This document shows positions 35,447-44,440 of a stretch of DNA of 64,000 nucleotides, piece by piece; the stretch's first letter is position 1; every line of letters starts with the position of its first letter. The DNA comes from Rhodospirillales bacterium. GTDB lineage: Bacteria; Pseudomonadota; Alphaproteobacteria; Micavibrionales; UBA1664. The position numbers were made by a program, and so were the translations under genes. The notes under the pieces were generated by a model, which worked only from the letters and a program-made list of their open reading frames with translations, had not been told where the DNA came from and did not search any database. The stretch covers positions 620,001 to 684,000 of the forward strand of contig CP060260.1 in the NCBI GenBank assembly GCA_023898805.1. Direction: 5' to 3'.

Positions 35447-37179
35447 CGTTCGTATGCGGCCATTTTCCGCATTTCGTTTTCAGGCAGGTGAATATATCGC
35501 GCCATGTCGGCCGCCATCAATGCGTCGTCTTTTTCGTCCGCGGGCGGCATCGCGCTTAAATCCATGATCGCCTGCGCCACGTGCCCGACCCCCGGCGCAG
35601 CGACCCACCCGGCCGTGGCGTAGCCGTAACTTTGTTTGTTGCCGTGCGGTTCGTCCACCGCGATCAGAATGGCGTAACGCGGATGGTCGGCGGGAAACGT
35701 CGCGATAAACGACGACACCAGCTTGCTGTGATCGTAACCACCGGGGCCGGTCTTTTCCGCGGTGCCGGTCTTGCCCGCCAGCATCGCGCCCGGCACGTTG
35801 GCCTTTTCGCCGGTGCCGTGGGTGACGACCAGCCGCAAAAGCTCCAGCATCTTGCGCGAGGTTTCGGGCCGGATGATCCGTGCGCGCATTTCGTCCTTTT
35901 CGTCCGCCGCCAGATGCAGCGCGGGCAGCGTACCGCCGTTGACGATGCCAGCGAAGGCGCGGATCAGGTGCACGGGCGTGACCGCGATGCCATGGCCGTA
36001 AGTGGCGGTCAGCGTATTGATGTCGCGCCATGGATCGGGCACCAGCGGCGCCGCGCCTTCCGGCATGTCGGCCAGCGGCACCGGCCGCGTGAACCCAAGC
36101 TGCGTATAAAAATCTTTAAGCCGGTCCGTCCCGATCTTGTCGCCCACCAGCGCGGTGCCGATATTGGACGAGTACATGAACACTTCGGGCAGGGTCAGCA
36201 CCCGGTTCTGCGCATGGTAATCGGTGATCGTGAATCCGGCGCGTCTAAGCGGTTTGCTGGCATCGAATTTCTGGCCCACGTCGCCGTTGACCCGGTCCAA
36301 AAGCGCCGCCAGCGAAAACGTCTTGAAGGTCGAACCCATTTCATACACGCCGGTCGCGAAACGGTTGAATTTTTCGTCGTCCGTGGCCGCGCCCACCTCC
36401 TGCGGGTCGAAATCCGGCAACGATACCGCCGCAAGAATATCCCCGCTTGCGACATCGACAATCAGGCCCGCCGCCCCCTTCGCGGTGAAATCCGAAACCG
36501 CCTGCGCCACAGCGCGCCTGAGCGCGTGTTGAAAGCGCACGTCGATGGTCAGGCGCAACGGCGCGCCACCCTTCTTCAATTCGGAATCGCGCGCGCGTTC
36601 CACCCCGGCCAGCCCGGTGCCATCCAGATCCGTGTACCCGACGATATGCGCGACCAGATTTTCCTGCGGATAAAAACGGCGGCTTTCCGGGCGGAAATTC
36701 AAACCCGGCTGGCCCAGCGCGTTGACCGCCGCGATTTCATGCGGGCTAAGGCCGCGGCGAATCCACATGAAACGGCTTTTCGCGCTCAGCTTTTTTTCAA
36801 GCTCGGCCTGATCCTCGTCCGGAAAAACACCTTTGAGTTCGGCCGCAAGTCGCGACGCGTCGTTGATCATCTTGGGATCGACATACAAGGACATCGTATC
36901 CAGCGTGGTCGCCAGCAAGACCCCGTTGCGGTCGACGATATCCGCGCGCCCCGCCGCCAGCACGGCCGAGGAATCGGCATTCGCGCGCAAAGCCTCAAAG
37001 CGCGGCTCCGCCCCCTGCTGCCACAGGCACAGATAGGTGACCCGCATGGCGATTCCGCCGAACATCACCAAAAACAAAAGCCCCATCACCATCAGCCGTC
37101 CGCGCGCGGTTTCCACGGCGGACCCGCGCGCACCCACGATCTGGGTCGCCGTTTCATGAATGGCGCGCACGATGGTCAT
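35443..37179 (-). CDS. ftsI: Septal transpeptidase FtsI (PBP3)
   Basis: Class B PBP that cross-links septal peptidoglycan with FtsW. The 578 residues have one membrane segment (about 30-47), a pedestal domain with SRFMWIRRGLSPHEIAAV and RRFYPQENLVAHIVGY, and then the transpeptidase domain with STFK (in MGSTFKTFSLAALLD), SSN (in MYSSNIGTALV) and KTG (in AGKTGTAEK). Length and motif spacing are normal. It starts 9 bp after ftsL and overlaps murE by 4 bp. Confidence 0.98.
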   Translation of the reverse strand: MTIVRAIHETATQIVGARGSAVETARGRLMVMGLLFLVMFGGIAMRVTYLCLWQQGAEPRFEALRANADSSAVLAAGRADIVDRNGVLLATTLDTMSLYVDPKMINDASRLAAELKGVFPDEDQAELEKKLSAKSRFMWIRRGLSPHEIAAVNALGQPGLNFRPESRRFYPQENLVAHIVGYTDLDGTGLAGVERARDSELKKGGAPLRLTIDVRFQHALRRAVAQAVSDFTAKGAAGLIVDVASGDILAAVSLPDFDPQEVGAATDDEKFNRFATGVYEMGSTFKTFSLAALLDRVNGDVGQKFDASKPLRRAGFTITDYHAQNRVLTLPEVFMYSSNIGTALVGDKIGTDRLKDFYTQLGFTRPVPLADMPEGAAPLVPDPWRDINTLTATYGHGIAVTPVHLIRAFAGIVNGGTLPALHLAADEKDEMRARIIRPETSRKMLELLRLVVTHGTGEKANVPGAMLAGKTGTAEKTGPGGYDHSKLVSSFIATFPADHPRYAILIAVDEPHGNKQSYGYATAGWVAAPGVGHVAQAIMDLSAMPPADEKDDALMAADMARYIHLPENEMRKMAAYER

Positions 37180-37188
37180 GGGCCGCGA

Positions 37189-37791
37189 TTACTCCACGAT
37201 CGGATGCGCGACGCCGGCGCGCGGATAGGCCGGTATCTGCGCGGTTTTCGGCGCGGGCAGCACCGGTCGCGCGGGCGTGCGCCGCGTAATGTGCCAGACA
37301 TCGTCCGCCTGCGCCATATGCGAAGCCGCCTTGGGCGTGGCACGAACGGCGCTTTTGCTGACAGATTTTTTCGGCGCGGGCACCGTCACCGGCGCTGACA
37401 CGGGCACGGCCTTCGATACAACCTGTGGCACGGCCGCCGCCTGTTTCAATGCGGGCTTCGCAACGGGCGCCGGTTCTTCGCTTTGCGCAATCACCGCGGG
37501 CGCGGTGGGTTTTTCTTCCTTCATCTCGGGCACAGTCGGCTCAGGCGCGTCATGCTGCATGGCCATCAGGGTTTGCAGGCGCTGCGGACGGGTCAGGTAA
37601 GCCCATTCGGCGTTCAACACGCGCACCGATTGCTGCTCCGCAAGGATATCGCGATTGATCTGCGCGACGCGGCTTTCGCGCGTCTGCACGCCCTGCGTCA
37701 CCGCGAACACGCCGACCGCCATCGCGATTGCAGCCAGAATCAGCGCGACCGGCCAGGGCGAAACATGGATTTTACGACCGAAACGGGGCAT
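37189..37791 (-). CDS. ftsL: FtsL with long Pro/Ala-rich C-terminal extension
   Basis: Bitopic divisome protein of the FtsQLB complex. Residues 1-12 are basic, a membrane segment spans about 13-32, and a short coiled coil runs to about 75, including the conserved LNAEWAYLTRPQRLQTL. About 110 residues rich in Ala, Pro, Val and Lys follow, which makes the protein 200 residues long, roughly double the usual FtsL. The extension ends in PAYPRAGVAHPIVE and is predicted disordered. The ATG overlaps the rsmH stop by one base (TGATG). Confidence 0.88.
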   Translation of the reverse strand: MPRFGRKIHVSPWPVALILAAIAMAVGVFAVTQGVQTRESRVAQINRDILAEQQSVRVLNAEWAYLTRPQRLQTLMAMQHDAPEPTVPEMKEEKPTAPAVIAQSEEPAPVAKPALKQAAAVPQVVSKAVPVSAPVTVPAPKKSVSKSAVRATPKAASHMAQADDVWHITRRTPARPVLPAPKTAQIPAYPRAGVAHPIVE

Positions 37792-38786
37792 CAGGCGGCA
37801 CTCCTTTCGTTTTGCGCGTCGCTGCGCACGGCCCAGCGCAATTTGGCCGAACGTGCGCGCGGATTGCGCGCGGTTTCCGCATCGCCCGGCGCAAGTGCGC
37901 GGCGAACCGGCTGGGTGAATAAAGCAGGGACGGATGCGGTTTCCGGGCGGTGGCGCGATCCACCCTGCGTCGGCCCGTGCGCGCGCAGGAAGGATTTGAC
38001 GATCCCGTCCTCAAGCGAATGAAAAGTGACGATCACCAGCCGCCCGCCGGGTTTAAGGATCTCGATGCTCGCCTCCAGCGCGCGCTCCAGTTGCTCCAAC
38101 TCGCCGTTGACCGCGATGCGCAACGCCTGAAACGTGCGCGTGGCGGGATGGATCGCGTATTTTTTTCCGCCGCCCGGCACCGCCCCGGCGATCAGATCGG
38201 CCAGCACCAGGGTGGTTTCGATGCGTTTTTCCGCGCGTGCGCGGATGATGGCGGCGGCGATGCGGCGCGCGTGCCGCTCCTCGCCGTAACGCCAGATGAT
38301 GTCGGCCAAGGCCTGTTCCGGCCATGTGTTGACGACCATGCTCGCGCTCTCGCCCTGGCTGCGGTCCATGCGCATGTCCAAGGGCCCGTCCTTGGCGAAG
38401 GAAAACCCGCGCGCGGGATCGTCGATCTGCATCGACGACACGCCGATATCCAGAACGAAACCGTCGACCGCGCCTTGCCCCAGCGCGGCCAGATGCGCCG
38501 CCACGTCGCCGAACGCGCCGTGCACCGGCATCAGCCGATCGATGCCCCGCGCCCGCGCGATCGCGCTTTCGTCGCGGTCGATGGCGATGACTTGGCAATC
38601 GGCTTTATCCAGAATCGCGCGGGTATAGCCGCCCGCGCCGAACGTCCCGTCGACATAGACCGCGCCCGCGCGGGGCGCGAGCGCGGCCAGAACCTCGTCC
38701 AGCATCACCGGGACATGCGGCGCGTTCGTCCCCCTGTTTGCTCCCCTGCTTGCCCCCATGTTCGCCCCCGTGCTCACACCCGTCAT
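37791..38786 (-). CDS. rsmH: 16S rRNA (cytosine(1402)-N4)-methyltransferase RsmH
   Basis: Methylates C1402 in the ribosomal P-site. The 331 residues start MTGVSTGANMG, with a variable Gly/Asn-rich head. The motifs are HVPVMLDEVLAAL, VDGTFGAGGYTRAIL (SAM site), IAIDRDESAIARA, DGFVLDIGVSSMQID, FSFAKDGPLDMRMD and ITFHSLEDGIVK-like VTFHSLEDGIVKSFL. The start was fixed by its one-base overlap with the mraZ stop (TGATG at 38788-38784, minus strand). Confidence 0.97.
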   Translation of the reverse strand: MTGVSTGANMGASRGANRGTNAPHVPVMLDEVLAALAPRAGAVYVDGTFGAGGYTRAILDKADCQVIAIDRDESAIARARGIDRLMPVHGAFGDVAAHLAALGQGAVDGFVLDIGVSSMQIDDPARGFSFAKDGPLDMRMDRSQGESASMVVNTWPEQALADIIWRYGEERHARRIAAAIIRARAEKRIETTLVLADLIAGAVPGGGKKYAIHPATRTFQALRIAVNGELEQLERALEASIEILKPGGRLVIVTFHSLEDGIVKSFLRAHGPTQGGSRHRPETASVPALFTQPVRRALAPGDAETARNPRARSAKLRWAVRSDAQNERSAA

Positions 38787-39247
38787 CACGGCACCTTCGG
38801 CAGGGTCAACCCCTGCGCCTTGACCGCTTTCGACGCCGCGTCGCGCTGCCCGCTCCATCGCTGCGGATTCCACATCTGGAATTTGCGCCCCATGCCGACG
38901 AACGCGACGGTGTCGGTGATCTGCGCGTGCGCCGCCAACTCAGCCGGCAACCCGATCCGCCCCTGCGCATCGAAACCCAACGCCACGCATTCGCCGAACG
39001 TCGCGGCGGCCAGATGGTCCTGTTCGGGAGAAAACAAAGGGAACTGGTCCAGCCGCGCGGCAATTTCATCCATCATCGCCGGAGCAAACCCCTCAAGCGC
39101 CGCATGCACCGGCGAACGCATCAGCACCACCCCCGCGCTCACGCCGGGTGCCGCGCGATCCGCCAGCGCCGCACGGAACGCGCCCGGCACCGACACCCGC
39201 CCCTTGGCGTCGATGCGATTGACGAATGTGGACAGGAACAGACTCAT
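38786..39247 (-). CDS. mraZ: Transcriptional regulator MraZ
   Basis: AbrB-like regulator of the dcw cluster that binds upstream of its own gene. The 153 residues have two swapped-hairpin repeats: NRIDAKGRVSVPGAFR near the N-terminus and FDAQGRIGLPAELAAH in the second half. The start at 39247 (MSLFLSTF) was preferred to an in-frame ATG 45 bp upstream because the family begins just before the DAKGR motif. No strong ribosome site is visible. First gene of the cluster; TGGG repeats lie about 80-110 bp upstream. Confidence 0.95.
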   Translation of the reverse strand: MSLFLSTFVNRIDAKGRVSVPGAFRAALADRAAPGVSAGVVLMRSPVHAALEGFAPAMMDEIAARLDQFPLFSPEQDHLAAATFGECVALGFDAQGRIGLPAELAAHAQITDTVAFVGMGRKFQMWNPQRWSGQRDAASKAVKAQGLTLPKVP

Positions 39248-39330
39248 GAATTCAGAACCGGAACGCCATGAACGAAAAGAGAAAAACCCCAAGGAAAGCC
39301 GCGGTCCGGCAGCAAACCGCGCCCTTATAA

Positions 39331-39354
39331 TGGGATATCATGGGAATTCATGGG
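39331..39354 (-). promoter_or_regulatory. Candidate MraZ boxes upstream of mraZ
   Basis: TGGG occurs three times at exact 10-bp spacing on the plus strand (39331, 39341, 39351), as TGGGA-TATCA, TGGGA-ATTCA, TGGGC. E. coli MraZ is known to bind TGGG-type direct repeats with 5-nt spacers upstream of mraZ. Here they read CCCA on the mraZ sense strand, so their orientation should be checked. A minus-strand TTGACC (39361-39356) could be a -35 overlapping the third box. Confidence 0.5.
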
Positions 39355-39361
39355 CGGTCAA

Positions 39362-39629
39362 GCGAAACGACGCGCAAAATACTGAAAAAAATACATTTTT
39401 TCCAAATTTTAAAAGCCGGATTTGCCATTGCCCATCACCACCGCCCCGGCATCACCCGCGCGACTATATAAAGTTATGAAAATATAAACTTATTTTTGTT
39501 ATTTTTTAAACTATTGATTTTATTCAATTTTTTCTTGATTTGTCATAATTGTTATTGCATAGTCTGTTCATGCCCGCCGACATGCAAAGACGGGCCAAGA
39601 CTGGGAAAACAATAAATATTCGGGGGAAT
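39362..39629 (+). promoter_or_regulatory. AT-rich gap with promoter for the small plus-strand genes
   Basis: The 268-bp stretch is strikingly AT-rich for this genome, especially 39475-39570, where nearly all bases are A or T. A sigma-70-like promoter TTGATT (39535-39540), a 17-nt spacer, then CATAGT (39558-39563) lies about 67 bp before the start at 39630. No gene is seen inside. Possible roles are an upstream (UP) element or a target of nucleoid proteins. Confidence 0.5.
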
Positions 39630-39845
39630 ATGAACATGATGATGGAACTGGGCATTGTTCTGGGCGCAAGCCTGATGCTGTTTGTAAGCGCCATTCTTTG
39701 GGCGGTGCTTGCCGACTGGCTGGGCAGCCGCGATTTTTACAAAATGCTGGCCGATACCGCCGCGCCCGCGCCGCACCGCGTGCAGCGCAATTTTCATCAA
39801 GCGGCCCGCCGCCCGGCGCGCGTGCTTGGCAGCTTCATTCTTTAA
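39630..39845 (+). CDS. Small membrane protein of unknown function
   Basis: 71 residues beginning MNMMMELGIVLGASLMLF: one strong membrane segment (about 5-30), then a basic, Arg/Ala-rich tail with DFYKMLADTAAPAPHRVQRNF. A good ribosome site (GGGGGAA) lies 5 nt before the ATG. It pairs with the next gene, which has a similar GGGGGAAA leader, 25 bp downstream. I do not recognise a family. Confidence 0.55.
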   Translation: MNMMMELGIVLGASLMLFVSAILWAVLADWLGSRDFYKMLADTAAPAPHRVQRNFHQAARRPARVLGSFIL

Positions 39846-39870
39846 TCCGATCAATTGCTTGGGGGAAAAT

Positions 39871-40080
39871 ATGACGATCGAAAAATCCGACGAGGATCAC
39901 GCGCGGATGCATACCGCCCACCTGATGGCGGACTACCTGCTCTCGCTCAGCCATGTCTGCAAGACCTATGGCTGGCACCGCACCGGCCTGCACGTCTACA
40001 CCGCGGGCGAGGAATTGATGAAAATGCTTTCGGCCGACCGCCTGACGCAGGACCGCTACACAAAAATTCCCGGGTTTTAA
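39871..40080 (+). CDS. Small soluble protein of unknown function
   Basis: 69 residues, MTIEKSDEDHARMHTAHLMADYLLSL..., mostly helical with several His residues and a C-terminal DRLTQDRYTKIPGF. A GGGGGAAAA ribosome site precedes the ATG. It is likely co-transcribed with the preceding gene and ends 6 bp before the rnpB 3' end on the other strand. No motif is known to me. Confidence 0.55.
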   Translation: MTIEKSDEDHARMHTAHLMADYLLSLSHVCKTYGWHRTGLHVYTAGEELMKMLSADRLTQDRYTKIPGF

Positions 40081-40086
40081 AACGCG

Positions 40087-40482
<396 letters not shown>

Positions 40483-40502
40483 AGCGGGCGCACTATGCGC
40501 GA

Positions 40503-41240
40503 TCAGGCGGCGCTTTTCAAGATTTGGCGGTTCAGCCACGACAGGCTGGCCGCATTCTGCCATGTCAGCGTGTCGGAATCGCTCCCTGCAAAATGCCGAT
40601 TGAACGCCTGGCACAGCACCGCCGTCGGAAGATCTGGATCGTAACCGAATTTAACCAACGCCGCGCGCAGCGCGGTGGGGGATGACAGATACATCTGCGC
40701 GCGCGGAAAATCGTCGGCCTCAGGCTCGGGCCAGTACCCGATGCCGGCCCGGGCAAGAAGGCGCCAGTTGAATTTTTCACCCGGGTCGATCTTGCGTCCC
40801 GGCGCGATATCGCTGTGCCCCAGCACATGATCGGGCTGGATCGGATGCCGCTTGCAAATGCCCTTGCACAAATCGATCAGGGCATCCATCTGCACGCGCG
40901 GAAACGCCGTATAGCCGAAATCATGCCCCGGATTCGACAATTCGATACCGATCGACGTGTCGTTCAGCCCGTGCCGCCCGCGCCATTGCGAAACCCCGGC
41001 ATGCCACGCGCGACCTGCCTCGTCGACCAGCGCATAAATGAGACCCGCCTCGTCGATCAGGTAATGCGCGCTCACCCGCCCGCGCTCGCGCGCCTCGGGG
41101 CTGGTGTCGCTCAACCGGTCCAGCGCCGCCTCGGTCGTCTGCATGCCGGTGTAATGAATGACGATGGCGTCGACCACGGCCCCGGCGGGACGGTCGTCGA
41201 AGTTTGGGCTGCTTTGAATGACGATCTGGCTGCTGCTCAT
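40503..41240 (-). CDS. N-acetylmuramoyl-L-alanine amidase, AmiD/AmpD type
   Basis: Zinc amidase that cuts the MurNAc-L-Ala bond in wall fragments. The 245 residues comprise an Amidase_2 domain (VDAIVIHYTGM, with the first zinc His; VSAHYLIDEAG; AWHAGVSQWRG; SIGIELSNPG; VLGHSDIAPGRKIDPG, with the late zinc ligands) and a C-terminal peptidoglycan-binding-like region from about residue 185. No signal peptide is visible from MSSSQIVI, so it may be cytoplasmic like AmpD, though the architecture is closer to AmiD. The ATG overlaps the MFS gene stop by 4 bp. Confidence 0.88.
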   Translation of the reverse strand: MSSSQIVIQSSPNFDDRPAGAVVDAIVIHYTGMQTTEAALDRLSDTSPEARERGRVSAHYLIDEAGLIYALVDEAGRAWHAGVSQWRGRHGLNDTSIGIELSNPGHDFGYTAFPRVQMDALIDLCKGICKRHPIQPDHVLGHSDIAPGRKIDPGEKFNWRLLARAGIGYWPEPEADDFPRAQMYLSSPTALRAALVKFGYDPDLPTAVLCQAFNRHFAGSDSDTLTWQNAASLSWLNRQILKSAA

Positions 41241-42508
41241 GACGCTCGCTCGTGGGGCGGACGCAGCGAGTATACCACCAATAACCCCACAAGCCAAAAG
41301 CCTATGATACTGGCCATGCCCGCGCGCTGCGAATGAAACAGGGCCGTAAGCGCCGCGAAGGCGAACGGTCCCATGAAAGCGACCGATTTTCCGGTCATCG
41401 CATACAGGCCGAAAAACGCGCCCAGATGTTCGGGCGGCGACAGCCGCACCAGCATCGCGCGGCTTGCAGCCTGCACCGGCCCGATAAATAGACCAAGCAG
41501 ACAGGCAAGCGCGATGAACACCGTCTTGTCGTGGGTCGCGATGATCCCGACGCCCAGACCAGCCATCGCGATCAGACACAACATCACCATCCGCCGCGAC
41601 CCCACCCTGTCATCCCAAAACGCCAGCGTGATCGCGCCCAGACCGCTGGCCACGTTCATCGCGATCGCGAACATCATGACTTGCGAAAAACTCATGCCCA
41701 AAGCGCCTGCGGCATACAATCCGCCCACCGCGAACAAAGTCACCAGCCCATCGCGATAAATCGCCGCCCCAACCAGAAAGCGGATCAGCCCCGGCACCCG
41801 CCACGCGTCCCGAAGCGTGGCTGCGATGCCGCGCACCCCGGCCGACACGCTTTCCCGCCAATCAAACCCGCTGCGCGGCGCATCCGGACACAGAACGAAA
41901 AACGGCGTGGCGAACACCGCGAACCACAAAGCGGCCAAAAGCATCGTCGCCCGCACGTTCAACGCATGGTCCTTGCCAAGCCCAAAAAGGCCGGTTCCGT
42001 CGCCGAACCCGATAAAAAACACCAGCGCGATACCCAGGCTCAGAATGCTGCCCACATATCCCGCGCCCCAGCCGATACCGGACACCAGCCCGATTTTTCC
42101 GGGTGGCGCCACAAGCGGCAGCGTGCTGCCGTAAATATTCTGCACCAGCTCGTAGGCAACGCTCAGCACGCCGCCACCGATCAGCGCGGGCATTACATAG
42201 CCGCGCGCGGGCTCGATGAAATACAGGGCGGCGGTCAGAAGGATGCTCAGGATTGTAAAGATCTTCAGCGCGGGCTTGCGCGGCCCGTGCCGGTCGACCG
42301 CGGCACCGACAAGCGGCGAAAGCACCGCGACCGCCACCCCCGCGCACCCTTGCGCGAACGCCCACGCGGCCGAGCCTGCGACCTCGTCGCCGTAAACGGC
42401 GCGCGCGAAATACACGGCGAAAACGAAGGTGAACACGATGGTCGTGACCGCCGAATTCGCCCAGTCGAACGCCGCCCATGCGGCTAGTCGCTTCTTGTCC
42501 ATGTCCAC
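41237..42508 (-). CDS. MFS transporter, UMF1/Atg22-like
   Basis: 423 residues with about twelve membrane segments. The N-terminal AAWAAFDWANSAVTTIVFTF signature and VYFARAV match the UMF1 family, and AAVDRHGPRKP is an MFS loop 2-3 motif. The substrate is unknown. The position just before an amidase, with a 4-bp overlap, raises the possibility that it moves a muropeptide or a related compound; this is context only. Confidence 0.85.
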   Translation of the reverse strand: MDMDKKRLAAWAAFDWANSAVTTIVFTFVFAVYFARAVYGDEVAGSAAWAFAQGCAGVAVAVLSPLVGAAVDRHGPRKPALKIFTILSILLTAALYFIEPARGYVMPALIGGGVLSVAYELVQNIYGSTLPLVAPPGKIGLVSGIGWGAGYVGSILSLGIALVFFIGFGDGTGLFGLGKDHALNVRATMLLAALWFAVFATPFFVLCPDAPRSGFDWRESVSAGVRGIAATLRDAWRVPGLIRFLVGAAIYRDGLVTLFAVGGLYAAGALGMSFSQVMMFAIAMNVASGLGAITLAFWDDRVGSRRMVMLCLIAMAGLGVGIIATHDKTVFIALACLLGLFIGPVQAASRAMLVRLSPPEHLGAFFGLYAMTGKSVAFMGPFAFAALTALFHSQRAGMASIIGFWLVGLLVVYSLRPPHERAS

Positions 42509-42682
42509 GCTGATCTTATACTAGGGTCAGGACCCATTAATGTCATGGATTGCGCGCGAAGCCAAACCGCGCATCCGCCCATGAAAAAACCGAAGGGCGC
42601 AGCAGTTCCTGCGACCGAGGCTTTTGAAGCCGCCGGGGTGCGGCTTGGCTTCGCGCGCAATCTCATGACACTATCTAGGAAC

Positions 42683-42991
42683 ATGGATGCACAACCCCGC
42701 TTTTACGATGCCCGCCTTGATACCGTGATCTTGCGCGTGCGCCTGACCCCCAATGCCGCGCGCATGGGAATCGGTGGCGTATTCACCGACGCCGACGGAC
42801 GCGCATGGCTGCGCGCATCCGTGACCGTAGTCCCGGAAAAAGGCCGCGCCAACGCGGCACTGATCGAGATGCTGGCGAAAAAACTGAAAATCCGCAAATC
42901 GGCGTTTACGATTTTATCGGGCGAAACCGACCGTCACAAAACATTGCGCATCGAAGGAATAGACCCGGATTCCTGCGCCGCCCTTATCTGA
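42683..42991 (+). CDS. DUF167 / YggU family protein
   Basis: 102 residues with the DUF167 core: VRLTPNAARMGIGGVF, WLRASVTVVPEKGRANAALIEMLAKKL, then FTILSGETDRHKTLRIEG. The family is small, widespread and of uncertain function. The start was set at 42683 (MDAQPRF); the frame is open to 42545, but the added residues are not family-like. Confidence 0.9.
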   Translation: MDAQPRFYDARLDTVILRVRLTPNAARMGIGGVFTDADGRAWLRASVTVVPEKGRANAALIEMLAKKLKIRKSAFTILSGETDRHKTLRIEGIDPDSCAALI

Positions 42992-43052
42992 ACCGCACAG
43001 GAAAACGCACCGCGTTAAAGTGTTTCGTTTTCGGACTGACGCAATCTCTCAC

Positions 43053-43128
43053 GCGTCATGCCTCGACTTGTTCGGGGCATCCATTGCCATTCTTTGCCAT
43101 GGGCTACCCGCATACGCGGGTAATGACG
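43053..43128. repeat. Double-hairpin intergenic element
   Basis: In the 172-bp gap between the DUF167 gene and sdhB. Hairpin 1 is TGCCTCGA-CTTGT-TTCGGGGCA (43059-43079, with two G-T pairs) and hairpin 2 is TACCCGC-ATAC-GCGGGTA (43105-43122). The whole is flanked by GTCATG and AATGAC, an outer inverted repeat. It looks like a mobile palindromic element; the loop CTTGT also occurs at 11060-11064. It may act as terminator for both convergent genes. Confidence 0.55.
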
Positions 43129-43163
43129 GTTTTTGTCGTGACCCAACCTGATCGCTGAATACT

Positions 43164-43943
43164 TTATACCGTGCGCGCGACCATCAGTTTTTTGATTTCC
43201 GCAATCGCCCGCGCGGGGTTCAACCCCTTGGGACAGGTGCGCGTGCAGTTCATGATGGTATGGCAACGATACAGACGGAACGGGTCCTCCAGCTGGTCCA
43301 GACGCTCGCCGGTCGCCTCGTCGCGCGAATCCGCGATCCAGCGATATGCCATCAACAGGATGGCGGGCCCGAGGAATCGGTCGCCGTTCCACCAGTAGGA
43401 CGGACACGATGTCGAACAGCAAAAACACAGGATGCAGCTCGACGCCTCGTCGATCAAAGCCTGTTCTTCCGGCGATTGAAGCCTTTCGCGGCTCGGCGCC
43501 GGACTTTCGGTCTTCAGATACGGTTCGATCGATCCCAGTTGTGCATAGGTATGCGTCAGATCCGGCACCAGATCCTTGACCACCGGCATGTGCGGCAGCG
43601 GATAGATTTTGACATCGCCCTTCACGTCCGCGATCGGCTTGGTGCAGGCCAGCGTGTTGGTCCCGTCGATGTTCATCGCGCACGATCCGCATATCCCCTC
43701 GCGGCACGAGCGGCGAAAGGTCAGCGTCCCGTCGACGTTGTTTTTAATATGGATCAGCGCGTCCAGAACCATCGGCCCGCAGGAATCAAGGTCGATCGTG
43801 TATTTATCGCGCGTGGGATTGCCCGGCGCCTCCGGCGACCAGCGATAGATGACGAAGGTCTTGGCGCGCTTGGCGCCCGCCGGTGCCTCGAAATCGCGGC
43901 CATCGCCGATTTTGGAATTCTGGGGAAGGGTGAAAGCTGCCAT
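43164..43943 (-). CDS. sdhB: Succinate dehydrogenase iron-sulfur subunit
   Basis: Carries the three Fe-S clusters of complex II. The 259 residues start MAAFTLPQNSKIGDGRDF. The 2Fe-2S ligands are in SCREGICGSCAMNIDG, and the 4Fe-4S/3Fe-4S ligands are in CILCFCCSTSCPSYWWNG and CHTIMNCTRTCPKGLNPA. Arginine/proline contexts match alphaproteobacterial SdhB. It is the last gene of the unit and follows a 148-residue unknown protein by 50 bp. Confidence 0.98.
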   Translation of the reverse strand: MAAFTLPQNSKIGDGRDFEAPAGAKRAKTFVIYRWSPEAPGNPTRDKYTIDLDSCGPMVLDALIHIKNNVDGTLTFRRSCREGICGSCAMNIDGTNTLACTKPIADVKGDVKIYPLPHMPVVKDLVPDLTHTYAQLGSIEPYLKTESPAPSRERLQSPEEQALIDEASSCILCFCCSTSCPSYWWNGDRFLGPAILLMAYRWIADSRDEATGERLDQLEDPFRLYRCHTIMNCTRTCPKGLNPARAIAEIKKLMVARTV

Positions 43944-43993
43944 GCCGACGATTATAGCCCCTGCCATTCCCTTGTCCACCGGTGTCTGGCGCT

Positions 43994-44440
43994 TCAGGCT
44001 CCGCGCTTTGTCTTCCTGCGCTTGACTGGAAGCGCCCTGTCGATCAGCGCCGCCACCACCTCGATCTGCCGTACCGCGCCGCGCGCCGATTGCGGCCCCG
44101 AACGCGCCAGCATGGTCAGCATCATCCCAGCCTCGCGCGGCAGTTTGACCGCGGCACAAGGCGGCAGTCGGTCGAACTGCCCCACCACCGGCCCGTCCGC
44201 CCCGATGGCACAGACATAGCTGGATGCGCGGCGCAGTTTTTTCGGGCTGTCTTGCGTGAACACGGCGAAATACCCGCCCGCAAGATCGTCCCACAATCCG
44301 ATATCGGGTTCGATCTCGTCATCCGCCAGTTGCACGTGCTTGCGCAGACTGGCCCATAAATGCAGATAGCACAAAACCCCGTCCGCCAGCGCCGCGGCGC
44401 GCGGACTGGCGGGCGAAACGGCAGATTCGTCAATAGACAC
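43994..44440 (-). CDS. Uncharacterised protein between sdhA and sdhB
   Basis: 148 residues, MSIDESAVSPASPRAAALADG..., soluble, with YLHLWASLRKHVQLADDE and a basic C-terminus KRRKTKRGA. It overlaps the end of sdhA by 11 bp, so it is translated with the sdh operon. No domain is recognised. A role in SDH assembly (for instance flavin insertion or Fe-S delivery) would fit the position but is not supported by sequence. Confidence 0.65.
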   Translation of the reverse strand: MSIDESAVSPASPRAAALADGVLCYLHLWASLRKHVQLADDEIEPDIGLWDDLAGGYFAVFTQDSPKKLRRASSYVCAIGADGPVVGQFDRLPPCAAVKLPREAGMMLTMLARSGPQSARGAVRQIEVVAALIDRALPVKRRKTKRGA

